Assembly: GCA_938003875.1 (NCBI GenBank)
Contig: CALKWO010000337.1
Coordinates: 38,346 to 102,345, forward strand
Direction: 5' to 3'
DNA from: an uncultured bacterium
GTDB lineage: Bacteria; Planctomycetota; Uabimicrobiia; Uabimicrobiales; JABWCH01
Length of the DNA: 64,000 nucleotides
The translations under genes were made by a program, and so were the position numbers. The notes beneath the pieces are model-generated. The model did not search any database, was not told the DNA's origin, and saw nothing but the letters and a program-made list of their open reading frames with translations. Of this stretch, positions 48,998 to 58,265 are shown piece by piece; position 1 is the first letter of the stretch, and every line of letters starts with the position of its first letter.

Positions 48998-49459
48998 ATG
49001 ATTACAAGCATACTAGATTCTAGTCTATCCAGTTGTGCAGGAGTGGAAATACTTTTAGGCATGTTTCCTTCGGATATTTCCAACCATGTACTCAATAGCC
49101 TCCTGGATCTTGGCTGTAAAGTATATCCTGCTAAATCGCCTGATGATGCCATCAGCAAGCTTCAATTTCACTCTTTCCCAGTCACTATTTTAGAGGAAAA
49201 CTATTCTATGCAGATCATGCAACTTATGGCCTGTTTACCGATGGTCATAAGGCGCAATATCTTTTATATGGTGATTGGCAACAACCTGGAAACAGGAAAT
49301 ATGATGCAAAGTTTTATTCTAAGTGCTAATTTTATCGTGAATTATGCTGATTTAGCATCTTTTGGACAAATTTTTCAGGCTGCTCTCATAAACTACAATC
49401 GATTCTATCGTCCTTTCCAAAACGCAATGGAAAAAGTAAGCCAGGGACAGGGTGCATAG
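48998..49459 (+). CDS. Receiver-like protein of the pilus-ATPase operon, no phospho-Asp visible
   Basis: 153 residues. An alternating beta/alpha pattern like a CheY fold: VEILLGMFP, GCKVYPAKSPDDAISKLQF, FPVTILEENY, IFYMVIGNN, FIVNYADLASFGQIFQ. The position of the phospho-accepting Asp (end of strand 3) reads ILEEN, so phosphorylation is doubtful. The pair IVN(Y)..F resembles a degenerate LxKP region. Last gene of the 45053-49459 run. Assignment to the receiver fold is by pattern only. Confidence 0.5.
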   Translation: MITSILDSSLSSCAGVEILLGMFPSDISNHVLNSLLDLGCKVYPAKSPDDAISKLQFHSFPVTILEENYSMQIMQLMACLPMVIRRNIFYMVIGNNLETGNMMQSFILSANFIVNYADLASFGQIFQAALINYNRFYRPFQNAMEKVSQGQGA

Positions 49460-49792
49460 GATCTTATATAACTTAGCGGTGAGAATAAATTAAAAAATAG
49501 AATTAACCACAGAGACACAGAGTACACAGAGAGTGTTTAGCTTTTGAACCACAGATAAACACAGATGAACACAAATAATTTTTTGTAATAGTTTTCTCTA
49601 ATTTTATCCTTTCTTTACACTATTCATATTCTTCGTAGCATTTTTTTATTTGCGTTTATCTGTGTCTATCTGTGGTTCTTTTTAATGTATGCAATTTATT
49701 TAAGATGCGTTGTATGCGGTATTCTGAATATCTGCTTTTTCGATCCAACCTGCTATCCCCGTTCAAAAATTTAATCTTTACAAGAGGCATCT
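49460..49792. repeat. 333-bp gap with ACCACAGA-type palindromic repeats
   Basis: Contains ACCACAGAGACACAGAG (49506-49522) and a larger element, 49546-49678. The latter's 33-bp arms begin GAACCACAGATAAACACAGA and pair with TCTGTGTCTATCTGTGGTTC. These are relatives of the 39634 and 63809 elements. No gene seen. Confidence 0.75.
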
Positions 49793-50587
49793 ATGGAAAT
49801 GTATCTTATGCTTTTTTTATGTGGCCTTGCTATTGGTATCCTGGGAACTTTAATCGGAGCAGGAGGGGGATTTATCCTTGTGCCTTTGTTGCTCATTCTA
49901 TACCCTAAAGAGAATGCAGAAATCATTACAGCTATATCTCTTGCTGTAACTTGCCTGAATGCTTTTTCTGGAACCATCGCCTATGCAAGGCTCAAGAGGA
50001 TTCAATATAAATATGGCTGGATTTTTATTCTCGCTTCTCTGCCAGGTGCTATTCTAGGAGCTATCAGCACAAATTATGTCTCTCGCGCCAGCTTTGATCT
50101 GTTATTTGGAATATTGCTTATTGCAATCGCATTTTTTGTATTCTTTCGCAATTCGCCATCTCCTGCACATGATGAAAATAAAAGCACAGACCAGATTCAT
50201 CTTTCTAGCAGGCAGATATGGCTTGGAATCTGGCTAAGCGTAGCGATCAGTTTCATTTCAAGCTTTGTAGGGATTGGAGGAGGCATTATCCATGTTCCTG
50301 TTCTTTCTAATTTTTTAGGATTTCCTATTCATTCTGCTACAGCAACATCCCATTTCGTTTTGGCGATAGTTACCCTTGCAGCGACTATCGTTCATATTGC
50401 GGGTGGATCGTTTTATCGTGGAATAAGGCGCACTATAGCTATTGGCCTGGGAGTTGTTATAGGAGCACAGATAGGAGCATTGTTGTCCTCTAAAATTCGA
50501 GGAAAGACTATTCTGCGTGCTTTATCTTTTGCCTTATTTTTGGTAGGAAGCAGGTTGGTTTTGACATTTTTTCTACAAAAAATCTGA
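49793..50587 (+). CDS. TauE/SafE-family sulfite/anion exporter
   Basis: 264 residues, eight predicted TM segments in two homologous halves. The half motifs GTLIGAGGGFILVPLLLIL (about 18-36) and SFVGIGGGIIHVPVLSNFLG (about 160-180) are the family's conserved GxGGG-x-P loops. It moves organosulfonates, sulfite or related anions across the inner membrane; the substrate here is unknown. AGAGG precedes ATG 49793. A neurotransmitter-type symporter follows after 14 bp. Confidence 0.92.
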   Translation: MEMYLMLFLCGLAIGILGTLIGAGGGFILVPLLLILYPKENAEIITAISLAVTCLNAFSGTIAYARLKRIQYKYGWIFILASLPGAILGAISTNYVSRASFDLLFGILLIAIAFFVFFRNSPSPAHDENKSTDQIHLSSRQIWLGIWLSVAISFISSFVGIGGGIIHVPVLSNFLGFPIHSATATSHFVLAIVTLAATIVHIAGGSFYRGIRRTIAIGLGVVIGAQIGALLSSKIRGKTILRALSFALFLVGSRLVLTFFLQKI

Positions 50588-50601
50588 AAGGCAGGTGAAT
50601 C

Positions 50602-52032
50602 GTGATACAAGAAAAAAAAGAATATTGGAAGTCTGAGTGGGGCTTGATCTTAGCAGGAATAGGCATGGCTGTCGGATGTGGGAATATCTGGCGATTTCCC
50701 AGAATTGCAGCACAATATGGTGGTAGTACCTTTATTATAGCTAATCTTATTGCTCTTTTTATATGGTCTGTGCCTATTTTGATCCTGGAGCTAACTATGG
50801 GCAAAAATACCCGTAAAGGGCCGATTGGTGCCTTTGGAAAATTTTTAGGCCCTCGCTATACATGGATGGGTGCCTGGATAGCCATTGTTACTCTTTTAAT
50901 CGGATGCTACTATAGCGTTGTAACAGGATGGTGTCTGAAATATATCGGACTTTTTGCTTCTGGCTTTCCTTCTGGTTCTAGTTCGAACCTTGTATGGGAA
51001 AATTTCATCGGAAGCTATGAGCCTATTTTTTATCATTTTTTAGCTCTGGCCATAGGTATTTTTCTGATTATCAAAGGCATACAAAATGGAGTAGAACTGG
51101 CCAATAAAATTGTTTTGCCTATCCTTTTTATCCTGATGTTGTTTCTCTCTATATTTGCTATTTCAAGGCCAGGAGGCTCTGAAGGTGTGAACTACCTTCT
51201 TTTCAGGTTCAACATAGGCGATTTTCAAAATCCTGCATTATGGCTGGAAGCCTTTGCCCAATCTGCCTGGTCTACAGGAGCAGGATGGGGTTTATGGCTT
51301 ACCTATGGTGTATATTGCGATGAGAAAACATCCATCGTAAGAAATAGCTTTTTGATAGCCATAGGGGATGTTTTCGCTTCCATTTTGGCTGGACTTATGG
51401 TAATTCCCACTATCTTTTCCACAGTATCAGGAACAAAAGAACAAATGGAAATACTTTCTTCTGGAAACCAGGGACTGACATTCCATCATCTTGTAAATCT
51501 TTTCAACCAGATGAACATAGGCAGAATATTGGGGATCATATTTTTTATCGCTCTTTTTCTTGCAGCTCTTTCTTCTCTAATCGCCATGCTGGAATTAGGT
51601 GTCCGTTCTTTTTTGGATGCTAATTTTTCTCGCAAAAAAGCAGCGATTTGTGTTACCTTGTTTATGGGCTTATTAGGCATTCCCTCTGCATGGAACATTT
51701 CTTTTTTTAGCAACCAGGATTGGGTATGGGGTTTGGGACTTCTGATCAGCGGACTTTTTGTCGCTCTGGCAGGAATCATAAAAGGCACTCGATACATTCA
51801 GGACAACTATCTGCCCAAGTTAGGAAAATGGTGGAAATATTGTATCCAATATTGTATCCCTGTATCCTGTATCTTGGTTCTTCTATGGTGGATGATAGAA
51901 TCCACAAAATGGGAGCAAGTAAAATGGTGGGATGTTACAGGAATCTACACACCTGCCAATGTACTATGCCAATGGGCAGGGCTTCTGATCGTTCTTCTGT
52001 TGTGCAATCGTTATCTTGCAAAACATTCTTAA
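50602..52032 (+). CDS. Sodium-dependent neurotransmitter:sodium symporter (SNF family)
   Basis: 476 residues, 11-12 TM segments. The LeuT-type TM1 signature is AGIGMAVGCGNIWRFPRIAA with the unwound GxGNxWRFP motif that binds Na+ and substrate. TM6 region ALWLEAFAQSAWSTGAGWG matches the second unwound helix. Likely imports an amino acid with Na+. The start is GTG at 50602 with AGGTGA upstream. Translationally close to the TauE gene. Confidence 0.93.
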   Translation: MIQEKKEYWKSEWGLILAGIGMAVGCGNIWRFPRIAAQYGGSTFIIANLIALFIWSVPILILELTMGKNTRKGPIGAFGKFLGPRYTWMGAWIAIVTLLIGCYYSVVTGWCLKYIGLFASGFPSGSSSNLVWENFIGSYEPIFYHFLALAIGIFLIIKGIQNGVELANKIVLPILFILMLFLSIFAISRPGGSEGVNYLLFRFNIGDFQNPALWLEAFAQSAWSTGAGWGLWLTYGVYCDEKTSIVRNSFLIAIGDVFASILAGLMVIPTIFSTVSGTKEQMEILSSGNQGLTFHHLVNLFNQMNIGRILGIIFFIALFLAALSSLIAMLELGVRSFLDANFSRKKAAICVTLFMGLLGIPSAWNISFFSNQDWVWGLGLLISGLFVALAGIIKGTRYIQDNYLPKLGKWWKYCIQYCIPVSCILVLLWWMIESTKWEQVKWWDVTGIYTPANVLCQWAGLLIVLLLCNRYLAKHS

Positions 52033-52163
52033 AATTTTACTGACTTCTTACACTGTTAGCTTAAGCAGGATTAGCCTACGTGAGCGTCAGCCTCTTTCGG
52101 AGCTAATTTTAAAAAATTATTGATGTATTGAAAAATGGGTGGTGTCCAGGAGAAATATTAAGA

Positions 52164-53600
52164 ATGAAACTAACGATTTGGGATTTTGCTTTTCTTTTTT
52201 TGTATTGTCTTAGTCTTCCTGCTATTGGATGCTATCATGCCAGGAAAAATAAAGATGCCTGTGAATTCCTTTTGGCAGGGCGCAAGCTCACTTTGCCTGT
52301 TTTTGTTGGCACATTGGTTGCTACATTTTATGGTGGTATTTTGGGAATTGCTGAATTTACTTCTGTGCATGGCCTGGGCGCGTGGCTTACACAAGGGATT
52401 TTCTGGTATATTGTGTATCTCCTTTTTGCTCTTTTCCTGGCATGTAAAATCCGCAAGATGGAATTCTATACAATACCAGATATTCTGGAACACCGCTATG
52501 GTAAAAAGGTAGCTCTGGTTGGAGGTATTTTTACTTATCTCATGGTCAATCCAGCACCTTATATTGTTTCTCTCGCTATAATCCTCCAGACTTTTACTAA
52601 CATTTCTTTTTTTCTCGCTATATTGGCCGTGACGATGTTCGCCATGATCTATACAATATGGGGAGGATTCAGGGGAATCGTCTATACAGATTTTTTTCAA
52701 TGTATTTTAATGTATACAGGCTTTTGGGTTCTTGCCTGCTTTACGCTATATGAATATGGATTTCCAGAGTTTTTACAAAAAAATCTTTCTCTTGTTAAAG
52801 GGTTTGAATGTCATTTAAATATCACAGGGAATATGAGTTGGGACTATATCCTGGTTTGGGCAGGAATCTCATCCTGGGTTTTTGTAGACCCCAATTTCTA
52901 TCAAAGATGCTATGCTGCAAAAACTCCTAAGATTGCTCAAAGGGGTATTTTTTTCGCTATTCTCTTTTGGTTTTGCTTTGATATTCTATCTTGTGGCACA
53001 GCCCTATATGCCTTTGCTTCGCAAAATGCCCAAAATTTTTCTATTCCACAGCCAGGTATGGCACATCTGGTGCTGGCAGACCATGTTCTTCCTTCTCCTT
53101 TCAAAGGATTGTTTCTCGCCTCTGTAATTGCCCTGATTCTATCCACACTGGACTCGTATTTGTTTACTGCTGCCATGAATATTTCCAGAGACTATTACTG
53201 GCGTTTCCTCAATAGGGAGGCAAGTTCGAGCCAGATGGTTCGAATCACACGGATAGCAATCGTCGTTACCAGTTTCCTAAGTGCTTTTTTGGCCTTCGCT
53301 TTGCCTTCTGTAGTAGATTTATGGTATACTTTAGGAACAATAGGTTTGTCGGCTCTTCTTGTTCCTATGATGTACAGTTTTGTGGGTAAATATCGTCTTG
53401 TCCAAACTTCTTTCATAAGCATGATATCAGGGGCGACAATAGCCAGTATATGGCTTATTACAGGTATTTTCCATGCAAAAGAAGGAATCTTTCAATACCC
53501 CTGGGACTGTCAGCCTTTCTATCCTGGCATAGCCACATCATTGCTGTGCTTTGCTATAGGATATACAAAGGAAAAAAACAGGATTGCTATGAATTTGTAA
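52164..53600 (+). CDS. Sodium:solute symporter (SSS family)
   Basis: 478 residues, about 13 TM segments. SSS hallmarks: DFAFLFLYCLSLPAIGCYHA, DACEFLLAGRKLTLPVFV, the early loop FYGGILGIAEF, TMFAMIYTIWGGFRGIVYTD and the Na+-site TM8 region LSTLDSYLFTAAMNISRDYY. The substrate is unknown. The frame opens at a TTG at 52128, but AGGAGA and ATG 52164 begin the recognised N-terminus. The preceding 131-bp gap has an imperfect TTAGC...GCTAA structure and no clear terminator. Confidence 0.92.
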   Translation: MKLTIWDFAFLFLYCLSLPAIGCYHARKNKDACEFLLAGRKLTLPVFVGTLVATFYGGILGIAEFTSVHGLGAWLTQGIFWYIVYLLFALFLACKIRKMEFYTIPDILEHRYGKKVALVGGIFTYLMVNPAPYIVSLAIILQTFTNISFFLAILAVTMFAMIYTIWGGFRGIVYTDFFQCILMYTGFWVLACFTLYEYGFPEFLQKNLSLVKGFECHLNITGNMSWDYILVWAGISSWVFVDPNFYQRCYAAKTPKIAQRGIFFAILFWFCFDILSCGTALYAFASQNAQNFSIPQPGMAHLVLADHVLPSPFKGLFLASVIALILSTLDSYLFTAAMNISRDYYWRFLNREASSSQMVRITRIAIVVTSFLSAFLAFALPSVVDLWYTLGTIGLSALLVPMMYSFVGKYRLVQTSFISMISGATIASIWLITGIFHAKEGIFQYPWDCQPFYPGIATSLLCFAIGYTKEKNRIAMNL

Positions 53601-53631
53601 TCCGTAGCATCCCCATTTAAGGAATTTTAGC

Positions 53632-54414
53632 TTGTTTTATACAATTTTTAAAACAATCCAATTTCTTTTTTTGGCTTTGGATTTTTTTCTTATTTGCAGT
53701 TTTACTTTTTTTTGTAGCTTTTTGCCACAATGCCTGACAAAAAATTTTATGCCTTCTCTTTTTTCTCGATGGTGCTGGAGTCTGATCCGATTTCTAGGAG
53801 TAGAGTGCCACATCCATCATAAATTTCAGCCTCCTTTGCCCAAAAGATTTCTTCTCATTTCCAATCATCCTTCTGGACTGGATATTTTAATCCTGAACGC
53901 TATTTTTCAGGTCGCTCCACTTGCAAAAGAGGAAATCAAATCCTGGTGGATTCTGGGAAGGATTGCCAGAGCCATAGGTTCTGTTTTTGTAAAAAGAGAA
54001 AATAAAGATTCTCGTCATGCAGCAAAACAAACTTTGATAGATGTTCTTCAACAGGGTAAAAATCTTTTGATTTATCCTGAAGGCGGATGCTTTGGCAGGC
54101 ATCTAAGGCCATTTAAACTCGGAGTGTTTGATATTTCCATCGCAAGCAAAATCCCCATCTTACCTGTATATATGCACTATGAAGCAGAGAATGATATGGA
54201 ATGGGGCGACTATGGCTTAATCCATCATCTTTACAATATTCGCTGTGCCAGCAACAAACATGCTCATTGCTATATCTTTGATCCCATTTCTCCCGAAAAT
54301 TTCACCGAGCCTCAGGCTTTTATGGAATATGTGCATAAACTTTATGAAGAATGTGAGAAGAAAACCAGGGCTGAGCTAAGGATACAACCTATGAGGAAAG
54401 AGACAGCAGTTTGA
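53632..54414 (+). CDS. 1-acylglycerol-3-phosphate acyltransferase-like (PlsC family)
   Basis: 260 residues. One or two N-terminal hydrophobic segments, then the acyltransferase HX4D motif at His79-Asp84 (ISNHPSGLDILIL). Substrate-binding blocks follow: FVKRENKD, NLLIYPEGGCFGRHLRPFKLG and IPILPVYM. It acylates a lysophospholipid at the inner membrane. The start is the rare TTG at 53632, backed by AAGGA 8 bases upstream; no ATG fits before the membrane anchor. It follows the SSS gene by 31 bp. Confidence 0.88.
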   Translation: MFYTIFKTIQFLFLALDFFLICSFTFFCSFLPQCLTKNFMPSLFSRWCWSLIRFLGVECHIHHKFQPPLPKRFLLISNHPSGLDILILNAIFQVAPLAKEEIKSWWILGRIARAIGSVFVKRENKDSRHAAKQTLIDVLQQGKNLLIYPEGGCFGRHLRPFKLGVFDISIASKIPILPVYMHYEAENDMEWGDYGLIHHLYNIRCASNKHAHCYIFDPISPENFTEPQAFMEYVHKLYEECEKKTRAELRIQPMRKETAV

Positions 54415-54568
54415 AGAGTATGAAGGGACTCGAGGAAAGAAGAAACAATATTGACGATTGTATAAAAAGTCATCCTGAGAAAAATTTACCCTTCTGAAAG
54501 CCTTATTTCTCGGTAGCCAAATTTTTATTTTCGAGGTTTTTACACAAGCGTCAACATTGATCTGTGGT

Positions 54569-55954
54569 TCAATATGATTTTCGATAAAAACGAAAAATAC
54601 CTAAAAGTAGTCCAGCAATACTCATGAAAATGTATGTAGACTGTTCTGGGACTAAGTATGCTGTCAAATGGTATGTATAGATATTTCCTGACACACCCAG
54701 TGCTGCATTTTCATCAGTAACAATGGTTAATGTTGCATTCCTTGTTTCTACTAAATAATCAGAATTGGTAATCTTGATAAGCAAATTCAATAGGCCATTC
54801 TTAGATAATACGGTTCCTGGAGTAAAATTCTCTATAGAAAAATAGGATGCATCAGCACCAGATATAGTAGCACTTAACAATGTTAGATTTGTTAAATTCC
54901 CAAGGTCAGCATCGGGGGTAATATTTTGGATTGTAAGCGTTTGTGTTAAAGTAATATTTTTATCTACAGTTCCAAAATCAATGGTACTATTTGGTGCAAC
55001 GGAACTGCTATAAACAGGGCTTACACCTGTCCCAGTGAGGGATGCAGTAGTGTTGTTTACGTTGCTGGAGATACTGATGGTAGTAGAATCTGCACCACGT
55101 GCAGTAGGTGTATAGGTATAGGTTCTGACAGAGCTTTGGCTTTGACTCAGAGAAAAACTTTGAGTTCCAGAGACAGGCGAAAATTCGCTTCCTGTTGCAG
55201 CACCTATTGTTCCTGTTAATGTAGAGCCTGAAGCTCCTGTGTTGGTAACAGTTACAGTGGCAGTATTGCTTGTTCCTACACGCACATTCCCAAAATTTGT
55301 ATTGTTAGAGGATAATGTAGCAGAAGGGGCTGATGCTGAAGAAAATTGGATATTATCCAACCCTATAACATCACCGCCTCCTTCTGTAAAATTAAATCTT
55401 ACAGATCGAATGTTGCCTGTAGTATCAATAATTCCCATATAAAAAACATTATTGATCTGAAAATTTGTGCCAGAAGCCCTGGTGTAAGTTCCCAAAAGGG
55501 TACCTGTGGCATTAATTCCAGTATAGGCCTGGATACTTACAGTAGAAGAAGAAAATAAATCTATAGTTTGAAATCCTACGCCTAACACATTGGAATCAAA
55601 AGAAATAATTAAATTTCCAGAAGTACCAAAATTTAAATAACGAGAAGAAGCATGCTGGCCTTCTCCTGGCAGCGTTCCAGTGTTATTGCCTTGCCCAGGC
55701 CCAACTCCTGTTGAAAAGGCACTGGTTGATGATGAAAGAGTTACCGATCCTACTGTGCCAAGACTGTGGCTTTCAAAATTTAAAGTATTGTTTATACTCC
55801 CGCCCAATGAGCTAATTTGGGATCCCCAGTTGCTTGAATTAATTGAATAAGGGTCTACATAGCCGATTATTGTACATTCTGCAAGAGAAAAAAAGCTTAT
55901 ATGCAAATAAAGGCAAAAAGCTATTATAAAAACGGGCGAAATTTTTTTTGTCAT
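54569..55954 (-). CDS. Secreted protein with PEP-CTERM-like sorting tail
   Basis: 461 residues. Signal peptide at 1-27 (FIIAFCLYLHISFFSLAEC). A Ser/Thr/Gly-rich beta domain (30-210) contains FGTSGNLIISFDSNVLGVGF and VIGLDNIQF. Two choice-of-anchor/ASPM-like beta repeats follow (NTNFGNVRVGTSNTATVTVT and STIDFGTVDKNITLTQTLTI). The C-terminal tail is VPEQSTYIFMSIAGLLLGIF then RFYRKSY, a PEP-CTERM form with PEQ in place of PEP. Normally such proteins are processed by an exosortase. AGGAGGGGG precedes ATG 55954. It is alone on the minus strand in this area. Confidence 0.85.
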   Translation of the reverse strand: MTKKISPVFIIAFCLYLHISFFSLAECTIIGYVDPYSINSSNWGSQISSLGGSINNTLNFESHSLGTVGSVTLSSSTSAFSTGVGPGQGNNTGTLPGEGQHASSRYLNFGTSGNLIISFDSNVLGVGFQTIDLFSSSTVSIQAYTGINATGTLLGTYTRASGTNFQINNVFYMGIIDTTGNIRSVRFNFTEGGGDVIGLDNIQFSSASAPSATLSSNNTNFGNVRVGTSNTATVTVTNTGASGSTLTGTIGAATGSEFSPVSGTQSFSLSQSQSSVRTYTYTPTARGADSTTISISSNVNNTTASLTGTGVSPVYSSSVAPNSTIDFGTVDKNITLTQTLTIQNITPDADLGNLTNLTLLSATISGADASYFSIENFTPGTVLSKNGLLNLLIKITNSDYLVETRNATLTIVTDENAALGVSGNIYTYHLTAYLVPEQSTYIFMSIAGLLLGIFRFYRKSY

Positions 55955-55991
55955 ACCCCCTCCTTTTTTTATATAATAGCAACTTCTTAAT

Positions 55992-56098
55992 TTGACAATG
56001 TTAAATCTGGATTATTGATTACCAAGAGCTTACGAAAGATTTGGGAATTAATTCGTTATCTTTCTCTTTATCATTTATGTGGAATTTAACATTGTCAA
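55992..56098. mobile_element. 107-bp element with TTGACAATGTTAAAT ends
   Basis: Perfect 15-bp terminal inverted repeats TTGACAATGTTAAAT (55992-56006) and ATTTAACATTGTCAA (56084-56098). One arm also occurs alone at 35527-35541 before the FkbH operon. No coding capacity. Its left end lies 38 bp upstream of the PEP-CTERM-like gene start. Confidence 0.65.
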
Positions 56099-56775
56099 GT
56101 TAAACTTCAACACAATATATTTATTTTATGAAATACGTTTTTTTTGTCAAGTTTTTTATAAATTCTTTTTTCTTTTGAAGAATACGCTCCGCAGCTTCTA
56201 AGGAAAGAATAATGTAGACCTCATGCCATATATCAATAGTTTTTCCAACTAGCACAAGTCGTAAAAATTTACCACGAAGAACACGAAGTTTAAAAATTAT
56301 CTGCGTTCATTTGTGTTCATCTGTGGTTTAAATCGCATATTATTTGACTCTGTATGCAACGCAAGTGAGAAGTGCTGTATTACTAAAACTATAAATAATT
56401 TCCTAGGCATTTAAAAATCGAAAAAGTTCGTTATCTGGAAAGGGCGTAACTGGTATTGCGCTCAAGCAGAGACTTCAGTGTAACCAATATTTTTCACCAC
56501 GAAGGACGCGAAGAACACGAAGGAAAAAAGGGAAATAATATTTTTTGTATTTTTTTTCGTGTTCTTCGTGTTCTTTCCTTCGTGTTCTTCGTGTTATAAG
56601 CCTTAGTATTAAAGACATTCTTAACACAGCGCAACAACGGTTACGCCCATCTGGAAAAAACTATGAGGGTTTTCTTGACAAAAATCCAAAAACATGATAA
56701 AGTGTTTCAAAATATTTGTATTTCCTTTATTCAATCTTAGCAGATTTTTTTTCTTTAAAAAATGAAGGAGATGTT
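56099..56775. repeat. Repeat-rich region upstream of the DUF3754 gene
   Basis: Holds a GCTCCGCAGCTTCTAAGGA fragment (56186-56204), an ACCACGAAGAACACGAAG / TTCATCTGTGGT element (56271-56327), and a larger nested palindrome (56433-56660). The nested palindrome's outer arms GGGCGTAAC and GTTACGCCC enclose a 105-bp TTCACCACGAAGG...CGTGTTCTTCGTGTTAT element (56493-56597). A promoter follows at 56675. Confidence 0.7.
56675..56703 (+). promoter_or_regulatory. Sigma-70 promoter of the DUF3754 gene
   Basis: TTGACA (56675-56680) and TAAAGT (56698-56703) with a 17-bp spacer, 73 bp before ATG 56776. Confidence 0.65.
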
Positions 56776-58104
56776 ATGGCCGTATATGCAGATCGAGAGG
56801 CATTTATTCCTTATCGTAAAGCAGATCTGGTCGAGCTTTGTATTCAGGATGGGAAATTGCAGGGCGAAGATGTACAGAAGTTTAGAGAATTCTGCGAAAT
56901 CGTTTCCGCATACTACCATTTTGATTCCCTGAAGCATCTGGAAAGCATGAAAGACAATTTTGCTCATCTCAACCCAGATGCAGATACCAAACCCATGTTT
57001 CCTCCCAGTCCAGAAGAGCAAAAAATCCGAGAAGAAAAGCTTGTAGCAGAATTAGAAGAAACTTTGCAGAAAGCCAATTACAGCAAGCTTACAGAAGAAG
57101 AATGGGAAAAGGCTAAATCACAGCAGTCTTTGATTACTCTTCAGATGGATGTAGACTTTGATGATTTTGATCAATGGATTTGCTATCACAGAGGCAGCAG
57201 CCAGACAACCGTACAGGTCAAGAAGCTTTTTGGCACCAAAGACTTCACCATGGATACCTATGAAAGAGTCGTGCTGCTATTGAAATTCAAAGATGAAGCC
57301 TATTTCAAATCTAAAAAAAGAAAAATCAAAGACCTCAACTTCACTCCTGGTAAAATGTATTTGTATTTCTACAAAAAAATTCCCCAGGCTGATTTAGAAG
57401 TTTTGTTCCCCAATGTCAAAATCAGCATGAATCTCAAAGATCGGCTGTTGTTTGTTGTTCCAGCTATTGGTGCTGGTATTGCCACTCTTTTAAAAGCATT
57501 GCCTGCTTTGATCGTAACTTTTGCTCTTGTTTTGACCATACTGAAGATGGATTGGATGCTGAAAACTTTTGGAATACAAGAGCCTAAACAAGATTTAAAA
57601 GTGATTATCGGTGCTATCACAGGTCTTGCTCTTTTGGGTGCTTTTGCTTTTAAACAATATGTCGCATACAAAAACAAACGTCTGAAATTTTTGAAAGACA
57701 TAACAGACACTCTCTTTTTCCGCAATCTGGATTGCAATGCAGGCGTTTTTCATCGCTTGCTGGACGATGCTGAAGAAGAAGAATGCAAAGAGAATATCCT
57801 TGCTTACTACCACCTTGTAACTCATCCCGAAGGCATGACTAAAGAGGCTTTGGACAATTTCATCGAAGAATGGCTAGAGAATAAGTTCAATACCAAGATT
57901 GATTTTGCAGTAGAGAAAGCTATTCAAAGATTGGAATCTCTCAAGGGCAAAGTTGTAGAAGATGGCCAGGATGAAGACCAGATACCTGAAGTTAGCATGG
58001 TAAGTGCTGACGAACAGGGCGTTTACAAATGCCTTTCTTTAGACGAAGCCAAGACCATTGTCGATTACATTTGGGATAACTATTTTAGCTACAACAAAGG
58101 TTAG
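56776..58104 (+). CDS. DUF3754 / TMEM143-like membrane protein
   Basis: 442 residues from ATG 56776. The N-terminus MAVYADREAFIPYRKADLVE is the typical 'FIPYRKSDLVELC' start of DUF3754 proteins. The AYYHFDSLKHLESMKDNFAHL and LNPDADT region follows. Two TM segments lie near residues 238-258 (IGAGIATLLKALPALIVTFALVL) and 285-300. An acidic C-terminal part has FFRNLDCNAGVFHRLLDDAEEEECKE. The function of the family is unknown. AAGGAGA decides ATG 56776 over the longer frame at 56716. It has a good promoter of its own. Confidence 0.87.
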   Translation: MAVYADREAFIPYRKADLVELCIQDGKLQGEDVQKFREFCEIVSAYYHFDSLKHLESMKDNFAHLNPDADTKPMFPPSPEEQKIREEKLVAELEETLQKANYSKLTEEEWEKAKSQQSLITLQMDVDFDDFDQWICYHRGSSQTTVQVKKLFGTKDFTMDTYERVVLLLKFKDEAYFKSKKRKIKDLNFTPGKMYLYFYKKIPQADLEVLFPNVKISMNLKDRLLFVVPAIGAGIATLLKALPALIVTFALVLTILKMDWMLKTFGIQEPKQDLKVIIGAITGLALLGAFAFKQYVAYKNKRLKFLKDITDTLFFRNLDCNAGVFHRLLDDAEEEECKENILAYYHLVTHPEGMTKEALDNFIEEWLENKFNTKIDFAVEKAIQRLESLKGKVVEDGQDEDQIPEVSMVSADEQGVYKCLSLDEAKTIVDYIWDNYFSYNKG

Positions 58105-58132
58105 AAAATTTAGAAGAAATAGTTTCCATACC

Positions 58133-58178
58133 GCAGGTTGAAGCAGATGACTATTATCATAGCATCTGCTTATCCTGC
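58133..58178. repeat. AGCAGATGCTAT hairpin family, copy 5
   Basis: GCAGGTTGAAGCAGATGACTAT pairs with ATAGCATCTGCTTATCCTGC, 29 bp after the DUF3754 stop. It may act as that gene's 3' structure. Confidence 0.7.
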
Positions 58179-58265
58179 ACAATATGCCTTTAAACAGGCT
58201 CATTGTGCAAATACCATGGCATTTTCGCCTGGGATTGATGATGTTCATTTTTTAAGAATATATAT

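Noticed and set aside
52170..52700. 176-codon minus-strand frame
   Set aside because: Antisense to the SSS symporter; shadow.
53222..53252. tRNA-like GGTTCGAATC
   Set aside because: It lies inside the SSS symporter coding frame, with no cloverleaf around it.
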